Shown here: positions 9,384-19,534 of the stretch, in pieces
Position numbering within the stretch: the first letter of the stretch is position 1
Layout of the letters: every line of letters begins with the position of its first letter
Assembly: GCA_028288675.1 (NCBI GenBank)
Contig: JAQBNG010000102.1
Coordinates: 1-52,511, forward strand
DNA length: 52,511 nt
Direction of reading: 5' to 3'
Source: Flavisolibacter sp.
Lineage (GTDB): Bacteria; Bacteroidota; Bacteroidia; Chitinophagales; Chitinophagaceae
Program-made: the position numbers and the translations under genes
Notes under the pieces: generated by a model
Databases searched by the model: none
What the model was told of the DNA's origin: nothing
Seen by the model: the letters and a program-made list of their open reading frames with translations, nothing else

Positions 9384-10655
9384 ATGAACGCAGGAAAAAC
9401 CATACAATTAAAACGCGTCGTAGTAACCGGGATGGGAGCCCTAACTCCCCTTGGCAACAGTATTCCCGAATACTGGAATAACTTACGCAATGGCGTTAGC
9501 GGCTGCGATTTTATAACTGCCTTCGATGCCTCAAAGTTTAAAACCCGGTTTGCCTGCGAGATAAAAAACTTTGACGCGGTTGCCTACTTAGACCGCAAAG
9601 AAGCCCGCAAGCTGGACCGCTTTTCACAAACGGCCATTGTTACTTCCGACCAGGCTGTAAGCGATGCCGGCATTGATAAAGACAATGTAAATGTTGACCG
9701 GGTGGGAGTTGTATTTGCTTCCGGCATTGGCGGACTGATTACTTTCCAGGAAGAAGTAACGGCTTTTGCCAAGGGTGATGGCACTCCTCGTTTCAATCCT
9801 TTCTTTATTCCAAAAATGATATTGGATATTGCCGCCGGACATATCTCTATGCGGCATGGCTTCCGGGGACCCAATTTTGCTGTTGTAAGCGCCTGTGCTT
9901 CATCAACCAATGCCATGATGGAATCCTTTAACCTGATTCGCATGGGCAAGGCAGATATAATTGTAACGGGCGGTTCGGAAAGCGTGGTAAGCGAAGCCGG
10001 TGTAGGTGGATTTAACGCCATGAAGGCACTGAGCGAACGTAACGATGATCCAAAAACGGCCAGTCGCCCTTATGATAAAGACCGCGATGGTTTTGTAATG
10101 GGCGAAGGTTGCGGCGTACTGATTTTTGAAGAACTGGACCATGCTATTAAGCGGGGTGCAAAAATTTATTGCGAAATTGCCGGTGCCGGTTCTACGGGTG
10201 ATGCGCACCATATTACAGCGCCGCACCCTGAAGGGTTGGGTGCAAAAAATGTAATGATAGAAGCCCTGGCCGATGCCGAAATGCAGCCGGCCGATATAGA
10301 TTACATCAACACGCATGGAACATCAACGCCTTTAGGTGATGTAGCTGAGGTAAAAGCAATTGTCTCAGTATTTGGCGAACATGCTTACGACTTAAATATC
10401 TCTTCTACCAAAAGCATGACCGGCCATTGCCTCGGCGCTGCGGGTGTAATAGAAGGCATTGCCTGTATTATGGCCGTGCAAAATGATATTGTGCCACCAA
10501 CTATTAACCACTTTACTGATGATCCGGAATTGGATCCGCGGTTGAATTTTACATTTGGTGCTTACCAAAAGCGGGTAGTGAATGCCGCCCTAAGCAACAC
10601 TTTTGGTTTTGGGGGACATAACGCCTGTATGATTTTCAAGAAGTATGAAGCCTGA
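9384..10655 (+). CDS. fabF: 3-oxoacyl-ACP synthase II
   Basis: The condensing enzyme that elongates acyl-ACP with malonyl-ACP in type II fatty-acid synthesis. It has 423 residues with a thiolase fold. The active-site Cys171 lies in VVSACASSTNAM. His311 lies in INTHGTSTPLGD and His348 in KSMTGHCLGAAG, giving the Cys-His-His triad. It sits between acpP and rnc, the usual order. A terminator upstream implies its own promoter in 9274-9383. Confidence 0.97.
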   Translation: MNAGKTIQLKRVVVTGMGALTPLGNSIPEYWNNLRNGVSGCDFITAFDASKFKTRFACEIKNFDAVAYLDRKEARKLDRFSQTAIVTSDQAVSDAGIDKDNVNVDRVGVVFASGIGGLITFQEEVTAFAKGDGTPRFNPFFIPKMILDIAAGHISMRHGFRGPNFAVVSACASSTNAMMESFNLIRMGKADIIVTGGSESVVSEAGVGGFNAMKALSERNDDPKTASRPYDKDRDGFVMGEGCGVLIFEELDHAIKRGAKIYCEIAGAGSTGDAHHITAPHPEGLGAKNVMIEALADAEMQPADIDYINTHGTSTPLGDVAEVKAIVSVFGEHAYDLNISSTKSMTGHCLGAAGVIEGIACIMAVQNDIVPPTINHFTDDPELDPRLNFTFGAYQKRVVNAALSNTFGFGGHNACMIFKKYEA

Positions 10656-10706
10656 TTGCCACGAAATCTATTTTGAATTTTGAATTATTAATTTTTAATT
10701 TCATCC

Positions 10707-11436
10707 GTGGCATTTTGGAATTCGCTTTATAGAAAAGATATAGATCCATCCTTTAAAAAACAGCTTAAAGGCTTGCTGGGATATACTCCCGCAAATTTGC
10801 CGCTATATAAAACCGCCCTCACACACCGCTCCATAAAAGATACTATTGACGAGAACAACGAGCGCCTGGAATATTTAGGCGATGCCATCTTAAGCGCCCT
10901 TGTTGCCGATTATTTATTCAAACGCTACCCCTATAAAGAAGAAGGTTTTTTAACCGAAATGCGCAGTAAAATGGTGAACCGCCAGCAGTTGAATGATATT
11001 GCGTTGAAGATGGGACTGAAAAAGCTAACTGCTTTTAATAAATCAGATGCATCGCTGAAAAGCAGCCAGATATTTGGCAATACGCTGGAGGCGTTGGTAG
11101 GTGCTATTTACTTAGATATTGGTTATAAGAAAACGGCAAAGTGGGTAGCTCAACGCATTGTAATGCCACACATGTTTGTTGATGACCTGGAGATATTAGA
11201 GATCAACCATAAAAACAAATTATACGGCTGGGCCAATAAGAACGGCAAGAACCTGGAGTTTGAAACGCTTGACGAACGCATGGAAAATGGCCGCCGCTTA
11301 TTTACTATTGGCGCTACTATCAATGGAAAAGTAATTGCCCAGGCAAAAGCTTTTAATAAGAAAGACGCCTCCCAGATTGCTGCGCAGTTGGCAGTGGAGA
11401 AGTTAGGAATTGTGAATTCGGATTCAGTGGGGAATG

Positions 11437-11441
<5 letters not shown>
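10707..11441 (+). CDS. rnc: Ribonuclease III (GTG start)
   Basis: Double-strand-specific endoribonuclease involved in rRNA processing and mRNA decay. It has 244 residues with an N-terminal catalytic domain (signature ERLEYLGDA at 52-60) and a C-terminal dsRNA-binding domain (about 165-240, ending DASQIAAQLAVEKLG). The start codon is GTG: an in-frame stop lies at 10689 and no ATG, TTG or other usual start lies between, while the next Met is far inside. It is 51 nt after fabF and probably co-transcribed with it. Confidence 0.95.
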
Positions 11442-12177
<736 letters not shown>

Positions 12178-12235
12178 CTTCTCTTCGCTATTAAAAATTA
12201 TGGAAAATGAATGAGTGTGTATTATATCTAACCTT

Positions 12236-12718
12236 ATGCGTACACGACGACTATTTGTTGCGATTTTCTCTTTAATTTTTATCATTTCTTCCTGCCATAC
12301 TGATTGCGAATGTGGCGAGTTCACTACTTCACCAGTACTCATAGGCTTTTCATCACAGGAAACGGACACGATTATTGTAAGGCGTCATCTAAAAAGAAAC
12401 AACTTTTCTAGTGTCATTGACAGCTTTAAACTATATAACACGAACGGGTTTTATTTGCGCAGAAATGATTCCTTACGCTTTTCAAGCACATTGAATGGAA
12501 ATGGATTTGCAGGAAGAGATGATTATAGTATTCATTTCCCTTCTTCAGGACTTATAAAAAGATTAGAGTTAAATGTGGACTTCAGGAATGGTTCCTGCGG
12601 ACGCTGTTCAAATTCGCTAAAGGACTATACCGTGAATGGGATCAATTACAAACCGTCTTTTATTTTCAACGACACTTCTGATTTTACGAGAAACGTACAA
12701 GTTTACATTCACAAATAA
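12236..12718 (+). CDS. Hypothetical lipoprotein
   Basis: A 160-residue protein of unknown function. Its N-terminus is a lipoprotein signal (MRTRRLFVAIFSLIFIISSC) with Cys20 as the likely lipidated residue. Further cysteines occur in CHTDCECGEF and in SCGRCSNS, enough for disulfides or a metal site. The rest is polar, Ser/Thr/Asn-rich and predicted beta-rich. The start at 12236 is preferred over 12215 because it begins the signal peptide directly. It converges with the membrane protein gene downstream. Confidence 0.6.
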   Translation: MRTRRLFVAIFSLIFIISSCHTDCECGEFTTSPVLIGFSSQETDTIIVRRHLKRNNFSSVIDSFKLYNTNGFYLRRNDSLRFSSTLNGNGFAGRDDYSIHFPSSGLIKRLELNVDFRNGSCGRCSNSLKDYTVNGINYKPSFIFNDTSDFTRNVQVYIHK

Positions 12719-12745
12719 CATCCCCAGCTAATTAATCCGAAGATT

Positions 12746-13363
12746 TCAATGCAAAAAGAAAGTCACAATTCCCACTAATATCAACACCGCTCCACTAATC
12801 CGTTTTTCATTGTGCTCTATAAAATGAGCCGGCAATAAGTTCACGCCTTTGGAACCTAAATTCACTAACAGCCATATACCTAAAATAGAAACTACCGCAT
12901 ACACGGCTGCCATTGAAAACACAGCGCCCATTCCAAAAGCACCGGCTGATAAAAACAAACTTTCTACTTCAAGGCAAGGCGAAAGAAACATCATGCCTAT
13001 AAAAATCATCACCCACTTTCTTTTGGAACGCTTGTAGGCAGTTACATCCTGTTGCCCGCTATGATGATGGTGCGGAAGGTTTACCGTAAAATAAATCAAG
13101 CCAAAAACTATCAGTAAAATTGAGGAAGCGATTATGATGGTACGGCCGTATTCTTCCTGTAGTTCTTTACCAATCTTTCCTAATATTAAACCAAGAATAA
13201 CAGTTCCCGTAACATGTGCTGCCGCCGCCAATAGCGTAACAGAAGTAAGCTCTTTTCGTTTCCAGCCTTCGGCCCTTGCAACTGCTACCAATGGCAACCA
13301 GTGATTAGGAATGAGTGCATGTACAGCGGCAAGAAAAATGGTTCCGGCAAGAAGACTGAGCAT
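12746..13363 (-). CDS. NicO/UreH-like integral membrane protein
   Basis: A 205-residue protein with about six membrane segments. Histidines in and near them, HALIPNHW (15-22) and AAAHVTGT (47-54), plus a loop LPHHHH (97-101), resemble the nickel/cobalt efflux (NicO), UreH and TauE/SafE-like groups. A metal or small-anion export role is therefore plausible, but specificity cannot be read. It lies 133 nt downstream of an AraC-type regulator on the same strand whose sensor region has a four-cysteine cluster. That context also hints at metals. Confidence 0.6.
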   Translation of the reverse strand: MLSLLAGTIFLAAVHALIPNHWLPLVAVARAEGWKRKELTSVTLLAAAAHVTGTVILGLILGKIGKELQEEYGRTIIIASSILLIVFGLIYFTVNLPHHHHSGQQDVTAYKRSKRKWVMIFIGMMFLSPCLEVESLFLSAGAFGMGAVFSMAAVYAVVSILGIWLLVNLGSKGVNLLPAHFIEHNEKRISGAVLILVGIVTFFLH

Positions 13364-13500
13364 GGTGAGTGGTGAATGGTCAATAGTGAATAAGTGACCT
13401 AAGTTTAATCAGTTTTTATTATAGCAAGCTAAGATACTAACGATGGGTAGAATGATAATGAATTGAATCTAAGACTCACCACTGACCATTCACAACTCAC
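13364..13500. repeat. Inverted pair of sentence-like repeats
   Basis: GTGAGTGGTGAATGGTCAAT near 13364 and the inverse CACTGACCATTCACAACTCA near 13478 can pair over most of their length. They fill the gap between the AraC-type regulator and the membrane protein. Related sequence occurs at 11437 and, remarkably, inside icmF at 30948. Confidence 0.6.
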
Positions 13501-14495
13501 CGCAACAACAATTCACAAGGCTTCAGCCCGGTATGTTTTTTAAACGCCGTAGAAAAATGAGAGATGGATGAATAGCCTAACAGCATAGAAACTTCTGTTA
13601 CCGATAAGCCCTTTTCGTACAGCAAATATTTGGCGTGTTCCATACGCTGGCTTTGGTAAAAATCAAAAATGGTGGTACCGAACATTTCTTTAAACCCTTT
13701 TTTCAGGTAGCATTCATTCATGGCTACTTTACGGCTTAGTTGTTTTATAGTAATAGGCTCACCGATATGTTTGAGTAAAACTTCTCTTGCCAGCATTACT
13801 TTTTCGCGGTCGGCTTCATTACTTAAAAACTTGCAGTTAATAACGTCCAACTCTTTGTCATCCATGCAATCTAAACTATACAGCAGCAGCATTTGGGTTT
13901 GCGCATTTACAAAAATGTTTTCAAGGCTGTCGCTGTAGTTATGATTAAGCAACCCTTCCATAACATTGCGTGTACGCTGGCACAGCGGAACCGTTCGTGT
14001 GAACGAAGCCGTATGTTTAAAGGAAAGGATTTTTTCACTTAAGGCATTATTTTCAATCCGCCATTTTACAAATTGTTCCAAATGGGTTGATGTAAACCGG
14101 AACGAAATAAAATCAACACTTTCAATTTTATCATTACAAAGTGCCGAAAGATGGGCCTTGCATTGGTTACAGTCATTCTGATATTTGCGGCAGTACATGT
14201 TCCCAACCAAACAAAAACGCAGCTCCAAATAATTTTTTGGTGAGTCAGCTACCTCATAATGGTAACGCATTTGTCCTATTTCATCGCCCATCCAATCTTC
14301 AGGCTTGGCAAAACGCTTAACAGCATATTGTACAGAGCCGGGAATATGATGGCTCGCTTCAAATAGAACATCCGTGGTAAATGATGTCCACTGCGGTAAA
14401 AATTCGGTGGTAGGGCCAGTTTGCATGTAGCTGCAAAAATAAGCCGGGGAAGGCTGCAGAACAAAGGGCTTCTTCATAGCACTGTCATTTAACAC
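13497..14495 (-). CDS. AraC family regulator with a cysteine cluster
   Basis: A 332-residue regulator. The last ~100 residues form the double-HTH AraC domain (LSRKVAMNECYLKKGFKEMF, then a second helix pair around VTEVSMLLGYSSISHFSTAF). The N-terminal sensing part resembles no sugar-binding cupin that I can name. It contains Cys102, Cys109, Cys112 and Cys120 (spacing C-x6-C-x2-C-x7-C), which looks like a metal or Fe-S site. The start could also be Met7 (14477). It precedes the NicO/UreH-like gene on the same strand, a likely target. Confidence 0.85.
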   Translation of the reverse strand: MLNDSAMKKPFVLQPSPAYFCSYMQTGPTTEFLPQWTSFTTDVLFEASHHIPGSVQYAVKRFAKPEDWMGDEIGQMRYHYEVADSPKNYLELRFCLVGNMYCRKYQNDCNQCKAHLSALCNDKIESVDFISFRFTSTHLEQFVKWRIENNALSEKILSFKHTASFTRTVPLCQRTRNVMEGLLNHNYSDSLENIFVNAQTQMLLLYSLDCMDDKELDVINCKFLSNEADREKVMLAREVLLKHIGEPITIKQLSRKVAMNECYLKKGFKEMFGTTIFDFYQSQRMEHAKYLLYEKGLSVTEVSMLLGYSSISHFSTAFKKHTGLKPCELLLR

Positions 14496-14668
14496 AAGGA
14501 AGCAGGAGACAGGATGATGAACAATTATGAATTGATAGTAAAAGACCCCAATGCCCTTGTACTGCCTTAAAGATTCGTGTCTTGCTTTATAAACGGCTCA
14601 CTCCTCGCTCCTGAATTCTGTCTCCTGACTCCTGTCTCCTGAAACGAATTGTTTCATACTTTCGCCCA

Positions 14669-16084
14669 ATGCAGTTGAACAATTCTGACAGGCAGCAAAC
14701 TATTGCTTCCGGGGTTTCCATTAGTGGTGTCGGCATTCATTCCGGCCAAACCGTGGACATTAATCTAAAGCCTGCCGAACCTAATACCGGTATTGTATTT
14801 AAGCGGGTTGATTTGCCAAATATGCCATCGGTGAAGGCTGATGTGGACAATGTGGTGGATACAACACGCAGCACTACTATTGAAGCCAACGGCGCCAGAG
14901 TAGGAACAATTGAACACCTGATGGCGGCACTGGTAGGTAATGGCATTGACAATGTAATAGTAGAAATCAATGCCGCCGAAGTACCTATCCTTGATGGCAG
15001 CGCAGAACCTTTTATTGAAATCCTTCAGCAAGCTGGTGTGAAAGACCAGGATGCCGCAAAAATCTATTATAAACTTCAGCACAATATCACTTTCACCGAC
15101 GAAGAAAAAAAGGTAGAGATGGTAGCCATGCCATACGATTCTTACCGCATTAATACGTTGATAGATTTTAATTCGCCTGTGTTGGGCACTCAACATGCGG
15201 CCCTTAAAAAACTTTCCGACTTTAATAGCGAAGTTGCCCCATGCAGAACTTTTTGCTTTTTTCATGAACTGGAATATCTTATTGATAACAACCTGATCAA
15301 GGGCGGAGATATTAACAATGCGATTGTTGTTGTAGATAAGCCTGTTACGGATGCGCAGGTACAGCGTATTGCCAAAGCATTTAAAAAAGAAAACGTAAAG
15401 GTGGCCGAAGGCGGTATTCTCAATAACCTTGAACTGCGTTTTCCAAACGAGCCGGCAAGGCATAAACTCCTTGATGTAGTTGGAGATTTAGCATTAGTTG
15501 GCTTTCCCTTTAAAGCGCATATTATCGCTAACCGCCCCGGGCATTCAAGTAATATAGAGTTTGCCCGCAAGATCAAAGAGCATATTAAAAAGAACAAGCA
15601 CAGACTTCAAATACCGGCTTACGACCCTACCGTGCCGCCAATATATGATGTTCATGCCATTGAGAAAAAGTTGCCGCACCGCTATCCTTTTTTATTGATA
15701 GATAAAGTAATTGAGCTAACGGACAAACATGTAGTAGCTATTAAAAACGTCACGTATAATGAGCCTTATTTCCAGGGGCACTTTCCAGGCAATTGTGTAA
15801 TGCCAGGCGTGTTACAGGTAGAGGCCTTAGCGCAAACCGGTGGCATACTTACGATACCTGATGACCCCGATAACGATTACGATACTTATTTTTTAAAGAT
15901 CGATCATTGCAAGTTTAAACAGAAAGTCGTACCAGGCGATACCCTCATTTTAAAGATGGAATTGATCAACCCCGTGCGTCGTGGTATTTGTGAAATGAAA
16001 GGGACTATTTTTGTCGGCGACAAGATAGCAGCAGAAGCAGAAATGGTTGCACAAATAGTAAAGAAACCCAAAGTAAGAGTATGA
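14669..16084 (+). CDS. lpxC-fabZ: Bifunctional LpxC/FabZ fusion
   Basis: A 471-residue fusion. Residues 1-305 are LpxC, the zinc deacetylase that commits UDP-3-O-acyl-GlcNAc to lipid A. Zinc ligands are His83 (IEHLMAAL), His265 and Asp269 (HKLLD), and His292 is the likely catalytic histidine. Residues 320-471 are FabZ, the 3-hydroxyacyl-ACP dehydratase with PHRYPFLLID, His371 in GHFPG and Glu385 in QVEALAQ. The fusion is typical of Bacteroidota and links fatty-acid elongation to lipid A. Its stop overlaps the lpxA start (ATGA). Confidence 0.97.
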   Translation: MQLNNSDRQQTIASGVSISGVGIHSGQTVDINLKPAEPNTGIVFKRVDLPNMPSVKADVDNVVDTTRSTTIEANGARVGTIEHLMAALVGNGIDNVIVEINAAEVPILDGSAEPFIEILQQAGVKDQDAAKIYYKLQHNITFTDEEKKVEMVAMPYDSYRINTLIDFNSPVLGTQHAALKKLSDFNSEVAPCRTFCFFHELEYLIDNNLIKGGDINNAIVVVDKPVTDAQVQRIAKAFKKENVKVAEGGILNNLELRFPNEPARHKLLDVVGDLALVGFPFKAHIIANRPGHSSNIEFARKIKEHIKKNKHRLQIPAYDPTVPPIYDVHAIEKKLPHRYPFLLIDKVIELTDKHVVAIKNVTYNEPYFQGHFPGNCVMPGVLQVEALAQTGGILTIPDDPDNDYDTYFLKIDHCKFKQKVVPGDTLILKMELINPVRRGICEMKGTIFVGDKIAAEAEMVAQIVKKPKVRV

Positions 16085-16878
16085 TTTCCCCGCTCGCATC
16101 CATCCATCCTTCTGCGCAATTAGGCACTAATGTTACGGTTGAACCCTTCGCTGTTATACAAGACAATGTAACCATTGGCGACAATACACATATCATGTCT
16201 GGTGCAGTCATCATGCCTTTTAGCCGCATTGGTGCTCACTGCCGCATTTTTCCCGGTGCTGTTATTGGCGCTATACCACAAGACCTAAAATTTATTGGCG
16301 AAGAAACAACTGCGGAAATAGGCGATCACACAACTATAAGGGAATGCGTAACTATTAACCGCGGTACAAAAGATAAATTGAAAACAGTAGTTGGCAGCCA
16401 TTGCCTGCTGATGGCATACACACATGTGGCACATGATTGTATTATTGGCAACCATGTAATATTAGCCAATGGCGTGCAATTGGCAGGTCATGTTGATATT
16501 GGCGAGTACGCCATCATTGGCGGGTTAGCCGGGGCACACCAGTTTACCCGTATCGGTGCTCATACTTATGTGGCTGGCCATACGGTTATCCGTAAAGATG
16601 TACCGCCTTATGTAAAAGCGGCCCGTGAACCTATGAGCTACCTGGGGCTTAATATTGTTGGCCTGCAAAGGAGAGCCTTCCCGCAGGAAAAAATTGATAC
16701 CATCTCGCAAATTTATCATACACTGTTCGTAGGTAACCATAGCGTTTCTACAGCTATAGAAAGAATCAAGGATAAAATTCCCGACAGTGAAACCAAGAAG
16801 GAGATCCTCCAATTTATACTTAGCTCCAAGACTGGCATCATCAAGCGCTACTCAAAAAATAGCGTAGATGAAGATTAG
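16081..16878 (+). CDS. lpxA: Acyl-ACP--UDP-GlcNAc O-acyltransferase
   Basis: The first enzyme of lipid A synthesis: it moves 3-hydroxyacyl from ACP to the 3-OH of UDP-GlcNAc. It has 265 residues with hexapeptide repeats forming a left-handed beta helix over about residues 1-190 and a helical C-terminus. The likely catalytic histidine is His118 in THVAHDC. The start overlaps the lpxC-fabZ stop by 4 bp and the end overlaps the ABC ATPase gene by 11 bp, so the three are translationally coupled. Confidence 0.97.
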   Translation: MISPLASIHPSAQLGTNVTVEPFAVIQDNVTIGDNTHIMSGAVIMPFSRIGAHCRIFPGAVIGAIPQDLKFIGEETTAEIGDHTTIRECVTINRGTKDKLKTVVGSHCLLMAYTHVAHDCIIGNHVILANGVQLAGHVDIGEYAIIGGLAGAHQFTRIGAHTYVAGHTVIRKDVPPYVKAAREPMSYLGLNIVGLQRRAFPQEKIDTISQIYHTLFVGNHSVSTAIERIKDKIPDSETKKEILQFILSSKTGIIKRYSKNSVDED

Positions 16879-17506
16879 TCTTTCCAAAGCCGGCAAACGT
16901 TTTAACCGGGAATGGATCTTCAGAAATGCTACAATAGATTTTCATACATCAAATGCGTATGCTGTCACCGGTCCAAATGGCTCCGGTAAATCAACCCTGC
17001 TGCAAGCAATTGGCGGTATGTTGCAATTAAGTGAAGGTGGAATTCAATATGCAATTGGCAATGTGCAATTAGCAATGGAAGATGCTTATAAACACATTTC
17101 TTTTTGTGCCCCTTATTTAGAAGTAATTGAAGAAATGACCTTGGTTGAATTTTTAGAATTTCATAACCAGTTTAAGAAATTCCTGGTTGGTTTCAACCCA
17201 AAAAAAATTATAACTGAAATAGGTTTAGAAAGTGCAGCCAACAAACAGATCCGCAATTACTCATCGGGCATGAAGCAACGGGTAAAGTTGGCGCAGGCTA
17301 TTTTTTCCGATGCAGTTATTATTTTGCTGGATGAACCTTGCAGCAATTTAGATGTAAAAGGAATTGAACTTTATCACTCTCTCATCCAAAGCTATTGTAA
17401 GGACCGGCTGGTGATTGTTTGTTCTAATGATCCGGTTGAATACAGCTTTTGCCAAAACGTTTTATCCATGGCTGAATTTAAATCGCCATACGAAAAAGGA
17501 AGATAA
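16868..17506 (+). CDS. ABC transporter ATP-binding protein
   Basis: A 212-residue ATPase subunit. Walker A is GPNGSGKST (35-43), the signature is NYSSGMKQR and Walker B is VIILLDEP, with NLD as D-loop. No permease gene lies nearby, so its partner must be encoded elsewhere. It overlaps lpxA by 11 bp, which ties its expression to lipid A synthesis; a role in envelope transport is an inference from that context. It converges with the efflux operon. Confidence 0.88.
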   Translation: MKISLSKAGKRFNREWIFRNATIDFHTSNAYAVTGPNGSGKSTLLQAIGGMLQLSEGGIQYAIGNVQLAMEDAYKHISFCAPYLEVIEEMTLVEFLEFHNQFKKFLVGFNPKKIITEIGLESAANKQIRNYSSGMKQRVKLAQAIFSDAVIILLDEPCSNLDVKGIELYHSLIQSYCKDRLVIVCSNDPVEYSFCQNVLSMAEFKSPYEKGR

Positions 17507-17547
17507 GATGCCTAAGTGATTCTCGCCATTCACAACCTCATTCAGCT

Positions 17548-19140
17548 TTAGTGCATCGCTTCTGAAAGATCTACCTTTTTCGCTTTACTATTTTTTACCA
17601 TTAAAACAAAGGGGATACAAATAAGGAACATACCTCCAAGTGCCAGGAATGCATCCATGTAGGAAAGAACAGAAGCCTGTTTCATTACCATATAATCCAT
17701 TGATTTATACGCGGCGTTCAACGCTACATCAGGTGTCATACCCTTTGCCATAAAAGCCTGCTTCATCATCTGAACCCGTTGCTGTACATCCAGATCATTT
17801 ACATTCAATTGAGAAACAAGATCACTTCGGTGCACTTCATTTTTCATAGCCATATAAGTAGTGATAAGCGCTATACCAAACGAACCACCTAACTGGCGCA
17901 TCATGCCTGTAAAAGCTGCGCCCTGCCCAATTTGTTGCCCTTTTAAAGTGGACAATGCCAATGTAGTAATTGGGATAAATAACATACCCATTCCCATACC
18001 ACGAAGAATCAACATCCAGAAGAAGTCATCCTTTCCTGTATCTGGCGAAATAATTTTATACCCCCAAAAACTATAAAGAAAAAACAGCAGCATACCTGCC
18101 GCAACGAGGTATTGTTGCTTCACCCCTTTTTGCAAAGCCATTCCTATTAGCGGCATCATAAAAGCGGTGGTCAAAGCTGCCGGAATCATAAGCGCACCGG
18201 ATTGCTGCGCCGTCCATCCCAGGGTTGCCTGGGTGTATAAAGGGATGATAAAAGTGGAGCCGTAAAGGCCAAATCCCATAATAAATGAAAGTATAGTACC
18301 CACCCTAAGGTTGCCGTTTTTTAGTACCCTCAATTCAACAATAGGGTTTCTGAAAGTGAGTTCCCTCCAGATAAAAAAGAACAAGCCAAAAACAGCAGCT
18401 ACAGTCAGGAGCATGATCGTACCACTGCTGAACCAGTCATCATCATGACCTTTTTCCAGTACATATTGTAAAGAGCCTACAGCTAATGCCAATAAACCAA
18501 TACCGATCCAGTCGATATCTCTTGTTTTACTCTTTTCAGCATACTTAGGACTGCGCACAAATTGCAGCGTTAATAACGTGGCAATAACTCCAATTGGAAT
18601 ATTAATATAAAAGATATAAGGCCATGAAAATGTATCAACAATATAACCACCCAATGGCGGTCCTAACGTAGGACCAATAATTACTCCCAGGCCGTAAATA
18701 GCCTGCGCCATTCCCCGTTTTTCAGGAGGATAGCTTTCTGTAATAATTGTTTGCGATGTAACCAGCAAAGCACCACCGCCAATGCCCTGTAAAAAACGAA
18801 AGGCCACTAACTCCCAAATGTTGCCGGCATTGCCACATAAAAAAGAGCAAAGAGTAAACAACATGATAGAAGCCGCAAAATAATTCCGGCGGCCAAACTG
18901 TTGCGAAAGCCAACTGGTCATGGGAACGATGATAACATTACCGATTGCATACGCAGTGATAACCCAACCTACTTCTGTCATGGTAGCACCAAGGTTACCA
19001 CGCATATCATTCAAAGCCACGTTGACAATTGTTGTATCAACGATCTCCAGTAAAGCACAGATGATAGCGGTGACAGTGATGATCACCCGGCGGCTGCCAT
19101 ATTCAACTAAAGACGCTTGTTGTTGCATATCTGAATTCAC
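17548..19140 (-). CDS. DHA2 family MFS multidrug transporter (EmrB-like)
   Basis: A 530-residue inner-membrane antiporter with about 14 membrane segments. Motif A-like sequence is SWLSQQFGRRNYF, and the first helix carries DTTIVNVAL, the DHA2/EmrB hallmark. RFLQGIGGGAL is the typical helix-4 motif. EmrB-type pumps exchange protons for hydrophobic drugs and work with an HlyD-type adaptor and TolC, both encoded just upstream on the same strand. It is the last gene of the tetR-tolC-emrA-emrB operon. A 394-nt gap before it suggests either a long leader or a second promoter. Confidence 0.93.
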   Translation of the reverse strand: MNSDMQQQASLVEYGSRRVIITVTAIICALLEIVDTTIVNVALNDMRGNLGATMTEVGWVITAYAIGNVIIVPMTSWLSQQFGRRNYFAASIMLFTLCSFLCGNAGNIWELVAFRFLQGIGGGALLVTSQTIITESYPPEKRGMAQAIYGLGVIIGPTLGPPLGGYIVDTFSWPYIFYINIPIGVIATLLTLQFVRSPKYAEKSKTRDIDWIGIGLLALAVGSLQYVLEKGHDDDWFSSGTIMLLTVAAVFGLFFFIWRELTFRNPIVELRVLKNGNLRVGTILSFIMGFGLYGSTFIIPLYTQATLGWTAQQSGALMIPAALTTAFMMPLIGMALQKGVKQQYLVAAGMLLFFLYSFWGYKIISPDTGKDDFFWMLILRGMGMGMLFIPITTLALSTLKGQQIGQGAAFTGMMRQLGGSFGIALITTYMAMKNEVHRSDLVSQLNVNDLDVQQRVQMMKQAFMAKGMTPDVALNAAYKSMDYMVMKQASVLSYMDAFLALGGMFLICIPFVLMVKNSKAKKVDLSEAMH

Positions 19141-19534
19141 ACCTCATCCCTAAAGCGAAGTATGTAACACTTCAATAAGAAATGAGAGTTTTATTTTGAA
19201 TCATTTAATTTTTATGTTACCAGCGTTTATGCTACTATAAGCAATAGTGGCGACGCTCCATTCAGGAGTATAACTTCTATCATCTTTTTTTTGAACCACG
19301 GAGGCACAAGGACACAAAGGAACACGGAGGGTTTCTCTCTGTGCAACTCCGTGTTCTCCGTGTCTCTGTGGTTTTTATAAGCTGCATATAATTACAGAAC
19401 GTACAAGAGTGCGACGCAACGAACGCTTAACAGGATTACCGTCCGTTTGGTACATAAAAAGCTATATTATAAAGAACTAAATGAAATAGAAATGTTTCTG
19501 CCACCTAAGTCTCCCCTTTAGGGGGACACGGGGA
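19141..19534. other. Repeat-rich gap inside the efflux operon
   Basis: This 394-nt gap between the adaptor and pump genes holds no credible gene. It contains the hairpin-forming ACCACGGAG repeat (19294-19373) and a copy of GTTGCGTCGCACTCTTGTACG in reverse (19400-19420). It also holds the stretch CACCTAAGTCTCCCCTTTAG (19501-19520), a sequence type often seen in dispersed repeats of this phylum. Confidence 0.6.
19294..19373. repeat. Long imperfect hairpin of the ACCACGGAG family
   Basis: AACCACGGAGGCACAAGG on the left faces CCGTGTCTCTGTGGTT on the right. An inner pair, AACACGGAG (19321-19329) and CTCCGTGTT (19347-19355), is perfect. The word series (accacggaggcac, cacggag, ctccgtgt) is a dispersed repeat type that I recall from many bacterial genomes. 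It could fold into a transcript hairpin inside the efflux operon. Confidence 0.7.
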
